A stretch of 7,950 nt of DNA from an uncultured Clostridium sp. (GTDB lineage Bacteria > Bacillota_A > Clostridia > TANB77 > CAG-508). The DNA lies in the NCBI GenBank assembly GCA_946491915.1, contig CAMLYR010000066.1, forward strand, positions 1-7,950, read 5' to 3'. The notes beneath the pieces are model-generated. The model saw only the letters and a list, made by a program, of their open reading frames with translations. It was not told the origin of the DNA and did no database searches. The position numbers and the translations under genes are program-made. Positions 7,478 to 7,950 of the stretch are shown here, piece by piece; within the stretch, counting starts at the first letter, position 1, and each line of letters opens with the position of its first letter.

Positions 7478-7549
7478 AAAAAAGAGTAGAAGAGTGGTGA
7501 GGTTAGAACCACATCACAAGGCTCGCGACTTCCCCGTGTCCTCTACTCT
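7478..7549 (-). ncRNA. Structured RNA element: three-way junction ending in a U tract
   Basis: Read as minus-strand RNA, three nested helices close exactly. P1 pairs 7539-7549 with 7483-7493 (11 bp, one G-U). P2 pairs 7532-7538 with 7515-7521 (7 bp, two G-U) around a 10-nt loop. P3 pairs 7508-7512 with 7494-7498 (5 bp) around a 9-nt loop. Only two bases (7513-7514) stay unpaired at the junction. The three G-U pairs would be A-C mismatches in plus-strand RNA, so the minus strand is favoured. U residues at 7478-7482 follow P1, as in an intrinsic terminator. The segment is visibly richer in G and C than its surroundings. It lacks hammerhead core bases and does not fit a tRNA cloverleaf. It may be a small RNA, a leader controlling the late genes, or a DNA packaging site with dyad symmetry. 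The fold was worked out by eye. Confidence 0.6.
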
Positions 7550-7640
7550 AAACTGACTACTCACGATTGACCGCAAACGATTCTCTCATAGCCAGCAATA
7601 ATATATTCTTTTTATGTACAAAGAAAATTTGATATAAAAA
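7550..7640. other. AT-rich spacer without a recognised feature
   Basis: Non-coding stretch between the terminator hairpin and the structured RNA. On the minus strand TATATT occurs with only a poor -35 candidate (TTTTCT, 16 nt upstream), so I do not call a promoter. AATCGT occurs twice, 14 nt apart (7577-7582 and 7563-7568). A promoter for the RNA or the late genes would be expected here or further upstream. Confidence 0.4.
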
Positions 7641-7664
7641 GAGGGCAGTAGTACCCGCCCCCTC
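7641..7664 (-). terminator. Rho-independent terminator after the small phage gene
   Basis: On the minus strand GAGGG (7660-7664) pairs with CCCTC (7641-7645); a GGGC/GCCC pairing is an alternative inner register. TTTTT follows at 7636-7640. It lies 10 nt after the TAG stop of the gene at 7675. A run of A on the other side (7666-7670 on the plus strand) would allow termination in both directions. The run of C at 7655-7663 is striking in this AT-rich sequence. Confidence 0.65.
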
Positions 7665-7674
7665 GAAAAATCCA

Positions 7675-7950
7675 CTAATTCTCAGATTCCACAATCCATT
7701 TTTTATAATCCCCAATTTCACCACAGTGATTCTGTTCCCAAATAGCCACTTCTTTATGACCATCTGTCTCATATTCAGAATATTTTAATTCCCAATCATA
7801 ATCTCTAATAAGTGAGAGAGTATCCTTAAGTAATCTCAAACAATCTATCGATCCTTTGATATCGTTCTTCTCTTGTAAAGTATGAAATTTTTTCTGCAAT
7901 GAGAAAGAATCTTCCTTAAGCGTTTTAACTACTTCTTCAAATACATTTTT
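7675..7950 (-). CDS. Conserved-looking small phage protein, C-terminal part
   Basis: The frame is open from the window edge to TAG at 7675-7677, giving the last 91 residues; the start lies beyond base 7950. The first half is charged and helical (a KTLKED...QKKFHTLQEK region, then GSIDCLRLLKDTLSLI), likely a helical hairpin or coiled coil. The second half has DYDWELKYSEYETDGHKEVA, then IWEQNHCGEI and KKWIVE, which reads as a compact beta-rich end. I have an impression of similar WEL-YSEY and WEQN motifs in hypothetical proteins of Gram-positive phages but cannot name a family. No catalytic motif is visible. It is followed by a terminator and so probably closes the preceding transcription unit rather than belonging to the packaging operon. 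A TTG at 7899 is an in-frame possible start but has no good ribosome binding site, so I treat the gene as entering from outside. Confidence 0.7.
   Translation of the reverse strand, partial: KNVFEEVVKTLKEDSFSLQKKFHTLQEKNDIKGSIDCLRLLKDTLSLIRDYDWELKYSEYETDGHKEVAIWEQNHCGEIGDYKKWIVESEN

Noticed and set aside
7438..7512. GTG start at 7512 extending the zinc-ribbon nuclease by 25 residues
   Set aside because: It would translate through the P3/P1 stem and T tract, has no ribosome binding site, and the ATG at 7437 begins a typical protein start (MAKRKTNDEF) after AAGAGG.
7483..7549. tRNA or hammerhead ribozyme
   Set aside because: The element is 67 nt with only two arms inside the closing stem, no usable T-loop or anticodon arm, and the junction lacks CUGANGA and GAA core bases.
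7550..7640. Sigma-70-type promoter around TATATT
   Set aside because: The -35 partner is poor and other AT-rich matches are equally good, so no promoter can be assigned.
7557..7772. 71-residue minus-strand frame overlapping the terminator
   Set aside because: It overlaps the better-supported gene at 7675-7950 in another frame and runs through the terminator hairpin and spacer.

Overview
The window looks like the DNA-packaging end of the late operon of a tailed bacteriophage or prophage of a low-GC Gram-positive host (Bacillota, probably Clostridia-like). The grounds are the very AT-rich sequence, strong Shine-Dalgarno sites (GGAGG, AGGTGA), frequent TTG starts and the gene order. The host assignment is inference. 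All supported genes lie on the minus strand, so transcription runs from high to low coordinates.

Layout in reading order: (1) 7950-7675, end of a small phage-type protein of unknown function that enters from outside the window; (2) 7664-7641, a GC-rich hairpin followed by a T tract, probably a terminator; (3) 7549-7457, a compact structured RNA element (three-way junction, with a possible loop-to-leader pseudoknot) not explained by any gene; (4) 7437-6109, a zinc-ribbon homing-endonuclease-like gene; (5) 6086-4875, a zinc-finger protein in the small-terminase position; (6) 4882-3176, large terminase; (7) 3158-1485, portal; (8) 1488-1327 and 1325-1155, two small proteins of 53 and 56 aa, the second DUF5659-like; (9) 1117 to beyond base 1, a second zinc-ribbon homing-endonuclease-like gene, cut by the window edge.

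Items 5 to 7 form the packaging motor: the small terminase candidate should select viral DNA, the large terminase cuts it and drives it by ATP hydrolysis, and the portal is the channel in the capsid vertex. Genes 5 to 8 are tightly spaced or overlapping (8-nt overlap, 17-nt gap, ATGA overlap, 1-nt gap), which points to one translationally coupled transcript. The two nuclease genes bracket this module and look like selfish passengers sitting between genes; neither is inside a visible intron.

The most interesting signal is the 7457-7549 element. Three base pairs are G-U only when it is read as minus-strand RNA, and the whole loop of one arm is perfectly complementary to the leader of the downstream nuclease gene. 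No CRISPR array, tRNA, rRNA or insertion sequence was seen.
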